A stretch of 9,542 bases of DNA from a bacterium UBP1_UBA4771 (GTDB taxonomy: Bacteria; Krumholzibacteriota; Krumholzibacteriia; Krumholzibacteriales; Krumholzibacteriaceae), in NCBI GenBank assembly GCA_002403295.1, contig DHHN01000123.1:1809-11350 (forward strand), written 5' to 3'. The translations under genes and the position numbers were made by a program. The first letter of the stretch is position 1. Every line of letters starts with the position of its first letter. Below are positions 7,181 through 9,542 of the stretch, piece after piece. Below the pieces are notes generated by a model, which saw only the letters and a program-made list of their open reading frames with translations, was not told the DNA's origin and searched no databases.

Positions 7181-7675
7181 ATGGAGAAACGAAGACTCTG
7201 GACGGACGTCGTCGGCCTCTCGCGGGCCCTCGCGAGGGAACCGGGGGGCGGCCGCCCCGTCGTTCTCGCGAACGGATGCTTCGACATCCTCCACGTCGGG
7301 CACGTGCGGTATCTCGAGGCCGCGGCGTCTCTCGGCGGCACGCTCGTCGTCGCCCTGAACGACGACGATTCGACCCGCTCGCTCAAGGGCGCGGGGAGGC
7401 CGGTCATGCCGGCGGGCGAGCGCTCCGAGGTGTTGCTCGCGCTCCGCTGCGTCGATCACGTCCTCGTCTTCGGCGCCGCCACCGTGGACGGCGTCATCCG
7501 CGCGCTCCGGCCCGACATCCACGCGAAGGGCACCGATTACACGGCGGACACCGTTCCCGAGCGCGAAACGGCCCGGGCGATCGGCTGCCGCACGGCGATC
7601 GTCGGCGACCCGAAGGATCATTCGAGCAGCGCCCTCCTGCGGGGCATACGGGAGGCTGACGGGCGTGGATCTTGA
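7181..7675 (+). CDS. rfaE2: D-glycero-beta-D-manno-heptose 1-phosphate adenylyltransferase (HldC / RfaE domain 2)
   Basis: A 164-residue nucleotidyltransferase of the cytidylyltransferase-like (HIGH) superfamily that joins ATP to heptose-1-phosphate, giving ADP-D,D-heptose; it acts after RfaE1 and the phosphatase GmhB. NGCFDILHVGHVRYL at 31-45 holds the H-x-G-H nucleotide-binding motif (His38, His41). KGTDY at 116-120 and VGDPKDHSSSALL near the end match the RfaE2 signature. Length is normal for a stand-alone RfaE2. ATG 7181 is chosen because it leaves the usual short lead before the first strand. The alternative GTG at 7127 overlaps the previous stop as GTGA and would add 18 Arg/Gly-rich residues that the family lacks. 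Neither has a strong ribosome binding site (GGAG at 7109-7112 is 14 bases from the GTG), so the start is open. It overlaps the following gene by 11 bases. Confidence 0.93.
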   Translation: MEKRRLWTDVVGLSRALAREPGGGRPVVLANGCFDILHVGHVRYLEAAASLGGTLVVALNDDDSTRSLKGAGRPVMPAGERSEVLLALRCVDHVLVFGAATVDGVIRALRPDIHAKGTDYTADTVPERETARAIGCRTAIVGDPKDHSSSALLRGIREADGRGS

Positions 7676-8705
7676 AGCCGCGGCCCGCCGCGCGGGCATA
7701 CCGCTCAGGATCCTCGTCACGAGACTCCGGTACCTCGGCGACGTGATACTCACGACGCCGGCGCTCGCGGCGCTCGCGAAGAGATATCCCGGGGCGGAGA
7801 TCCATTACCTCGCCGAAGCGCCCTACGTTCCCGTCCTCGAAGGCAATCCCCATCTGGCTGGCGTCATTCCTCTCCGGCCGGGGCTCGCCGGATCGCTCGG
7901 CGCCGTTGCGGCGATCCGCAAGCTCCGTTTCTCGGCGGCGATCGACCTCTTCTACAATCCGCGAAGCGCCGCCCTGCTCTTTCTCTCCGGCGTTCCCGTC
8001 CGGGTCGGCGGCTCGCGCCGGATCCGCCGCCGGCTCTACACCCATGTCGCCGCCCCGCCGCCCGGCGTCCGGAGCGCCGTCGCCCATCACGTCGCCTTTC
8101 TCCGGGCGATCGGCGTCGAGGGCGAGGAAACGCTCCCGCGCGTCTATCTCGGCGCCGCCGAGGTCGAGGAGGGACGCGCCGCGATCGCTCGCGCCCTCGG
8201 CCGCGGGGAACGGCGGCCGGTGATCGCGTTTCATCCGGGCGGCACATGGCCGGCGAAGCGATGGGCGGCGGAATCGTTCGGCCGGCTCGCCGTCGCCGCG
8301 CGCGCGGAGCTCGGCGCCGCCGTCGTCGCGGTCGCGGGGCCGGGCGAGGAGGGGATCGCGCGCGAGGCGGCGGCCGCGTCGGAAGGCGCGCTGACGCCGC
8401 TCCCGCCGATGCCGATCCGGCTCGCGGCATCGGCGCTCGCCGCGTGCGACGCCGTCGTCGCGAACGACGGCGGCGTCATGCATCTCTCCGTCGCGCTCGG
8501 GAGGCCGACGGTCGCCGTCTTCGGACCGACGGAGACCGGCATCTGGTTTCCGTACGAAGGCGCGGGGCCGTTCGCCGTCGTGACGAGCGCGACGCCGTGC
8601 GCGCCGTGCCACAGGCACGTCTGCGACGGCGGCGAATGTCTGAAATCGATAGAGCCCGCCGAGGTTCTCGGCCGGCTCCGAGAGGTGCTCGCATGGCGAA
8701 GCTGA
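7665..8705 (+). CDS. GT9 heptosyltransferase-like LPS core transferase (WaaQ-like N-terminus)
   Basis: A 346-residue GT9 enzyme, predicted to use an ADP-heptose donor for LPS core assembly. The first strand and catalytic-site segment read ILVTRLRYLGDVILTTPAL (Gly25-Asp26), resembling WaaQ-type heptosyltransferase III proteins. The second domain has FHPGGTWPAKRW with Lys198, then NDGGVMH at 267-273 (Asp268, His273; Gly where Ser/Thr is usual), then VFGPTETGIW. A four-cysteine cluster (312, 315, 320, 325) parallels that of the WaaF protein at 4065-5111. The GTG start lies inside the end of rfaE2, 9 bases after GGAGG at 7651-7655. It overlaps the next gene by 13 bases, indicating translational coupling. 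GT9 membership is firm; the exact position of the sugar it adds is not determinable. Confidence 0.9.
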   Translation: MDLEAAARRAGIPLRILVTRLRYLGDVILTTPALAALAKRYPGAEIHYLAEAPYVPVLEGNPHLAGVIPLRPGLAGSLGAVAAIRKLRFSAAIDLFYNPRSAALLFLSGVPVRVGGSRRIRRRLYTHVAAPPPGVRSAVAHHVAFLRAIGVEGEETLPRVYLGAAEVEEGRAAIARALGRGERRPVIAFHPGGTWPAKRWAAESFGRLAVAARAELGAAVVAVAGPGEEGIAREAAAASEGALTPLPPMPIRLAASALAACDAVVANDGGVMHLSVALGRPTVAVFGPTETGIWFPYEGAGPFAVVTSATPCAPCHRHVCDGGECLKSIEPAEVLGRLREVLAWRS

Positions 8706-9542
8706 TCGAGCCGGGACTGATGGCCGGGGTATGGCGCCGGGGGGAGCCGTCGTCCATCCTCGTCATGCGATTCAAGGCGCTCGGCGACATCGTGCTCTCG
8801 CTTCCCATCGTGCGGGCCCTCGGCGCGCGGTTTCCGGGCGCGCGGATACGCTACCTCAGCCGGGAGCGCTACCACGAGGCTCTCGCCGGGGCGGGCGGGC
8901 TCGACGCGGTCCTGCGCCTGCCGGAGGGCGCCGGGGCGCAGGCGCGGTTCGCGGCGGCGCTCCGGCGCGAGCGCGTCGATTGCGTGATCGATCTTCTCGG
9001 GTCGCCGCGGAGCGCCGTTCTCGCGGCCCTCAGCGGCGCGCGGCTCCGGATCGGCATGGACACGGGGCGGCACAACTGGTGTTACCATTTCGTCCTTCCG
9101 CGCGCGATATACCGCGGGGGAAAGCGGATACCGTGCTACACGCTCGATTCGAACGAAGAGCTCATCCGGTTGCTCGACCTTCCCGCGGACGCGCGGAGAG
9201 GATGCGCGGCGGGGGACGGGGCGGGCGGTTCCGCGCGGGCGGCGGGCGGCGGCGCCCCGGCGGGCGCGTTCGGCGGCGCGGGATCTGGTATCGGCGCCGC
9301 GCGCGACCCCGATCGCTACGCGATCGGTTTTCCCGCGGCGGAGCGCGAGCGGGAGTGGGCGCGGGCGTACGCGGGCCGCGCCGCGGGAGACCGGAAACTC
9401 CTCGTCGGGCTCGCGCCCGGGGCGCTCTATCAGGCGAAATCGTGGCGCGAGGAATATTTCATCGAGATTGCGCGTCGTCTGCGTGATACCATGGACGCCG
9501 CCGTGATCGTCCTGTGGGGGCCGGGAGAGCGCGGGCTCGCCG
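8693..9542 (+). CDS. GT9 heptosyltransferase-like protein, 3' end outside window
   Basis: The first 283 residues of a third canonical GT9 protein; the frame is open to the last base. The N domain has ILVMRFKALGDIVLSLPIV with Gly31-Asp32 at the catalytic position and VDCVIDLLGSPRSAVLAALSGA, common in this family. The second domain begins near 206 with LAPGALYQAKSW (Lys249, the conserved phosphate-binding lysine) and continues to LWGPGE; the NDSG-x-x-H and C-terminal parts are beyond the edge. Between the domains, residues 167-204 (bases 9191-9304) form a low-complexity stretch in which 27 of 38 residues are Gly or Ala, not usual for the family. The ATG start follows AGAGG at 8681-8685 by 7 bases and lies 13 bases inside the previous gene. 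It looks like a diverged tandem relative of the gene before it. An active core heptosyl- or related transferase is likely; donor unproven. Confidence 0.9.
   Translation, partial: MAKLIEPGLMAGVWRRGEPSSILVMRFKALGDIVLSLPIVRALGARFPGARIRYLSRERYHEALAGAGGLDAVLRLPEGAGAQARFAAALRRERVDCVIDLLGSPRSAVLAALSGARLRIGMDTGRHNWCYHFVLPRAIYRGGKRIPCYTLDSNEELIRLLDLPADARRGCAAGDGAGGSARAAGGGAPAGAFGGAGSGIGAARDPDRYAIGFPAAEREREWARAYAGRAAGDRKLLVGLAPGALYQAKSWREEYFIEIARRLRDTMDAAVIVLWGPGERGLA

Noticed and set aside
1..9542. CRISPR arrays, tRNA or rRNA genes, insertion sequences, phage genes
   Set aside because: No regularly spaced repeats, RNA gene signatures, transposase or integrase motifs, or terminal inverted repeats were seen; the whole window is accounted for by housekeeping and LPS genes.

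Overview
The window is a dense, one-strand stretch of bacterial DNA with very high G+C (about 70% by eye, with nearly all third codon positions G or C). It comes from a Gram-negative (diderm) organism: it carries an MsbA-type lipid A flippase, enzymes that make an ADP-activated heptose, and several ADP-heptose-type glycosyltransferases, which only make sense in a cell building lipopolysaccharide (LPS). The phylum cannot be fixed from the sequence. Heptose kinase and adenylyltransferase are separate genes, unlike the fused HldE of enterics, which fits a lineage outside the Gammaproteobacteria.

Layout, all on the + strand: (1) 1-1140, the C-terminal half of the ATP-dependent protease Lon, cut by the window edge; (2) 1145-2242, a divergent glycosyltransferase family 9 (GT9) protein; (3) 2258-4114, msbA; (4) 4065-5111, a WaaF-type heptosyltransferase that starts inside msbA; (5) 5113-6150, heptose-7-phosphate kinase (rfaE1); (6) 6147-7130, a GT-B family 4-like glycosyltransferase; (7) 7181-7675, heptose-1-phosphate adenylyltransferase (rfaE2); (8) 7665-8705, a second clear GT9 enzyme; (9) 8693-9542, a third clear GT9 enzyme, cut by the right edge. 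Gaps are at most 15 bases except for about 50 bases before the chosen rfaE2 start, and several genes overlap. No internal terminator or promoter was seen, so genes 2-9 look like one operon, possibly read through from lon.

Working model: RfaE1 phosphorylates heptose-7-phosphate and RfaE2 adenylates the heptose-1-phosphate to give the ADP-heptose precursor. The GT9 enzymes and the family 4-like enzyme add heptose and other sugars to lipid A-Kdo on the inner face of the cytoplasmic membrane, and MsbA flips the product outward. The isomerase (GmhA), phosphatase (GmhB), epimerase (HldD) and Kdo transferase are not in the window.

The content is a recognisable LPS inner-core locus rather than a new kind of system. 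The points that merit a look are the divergent first GT9, the 50-base msbA/waaF overlap, a GC hairpin just before rfaE2, a glycine/alanine-rich insertion in the last GT9, an enlarged periplasmic loop in MsbA, and the altered EX7E motif of the family 4-like enzyme.
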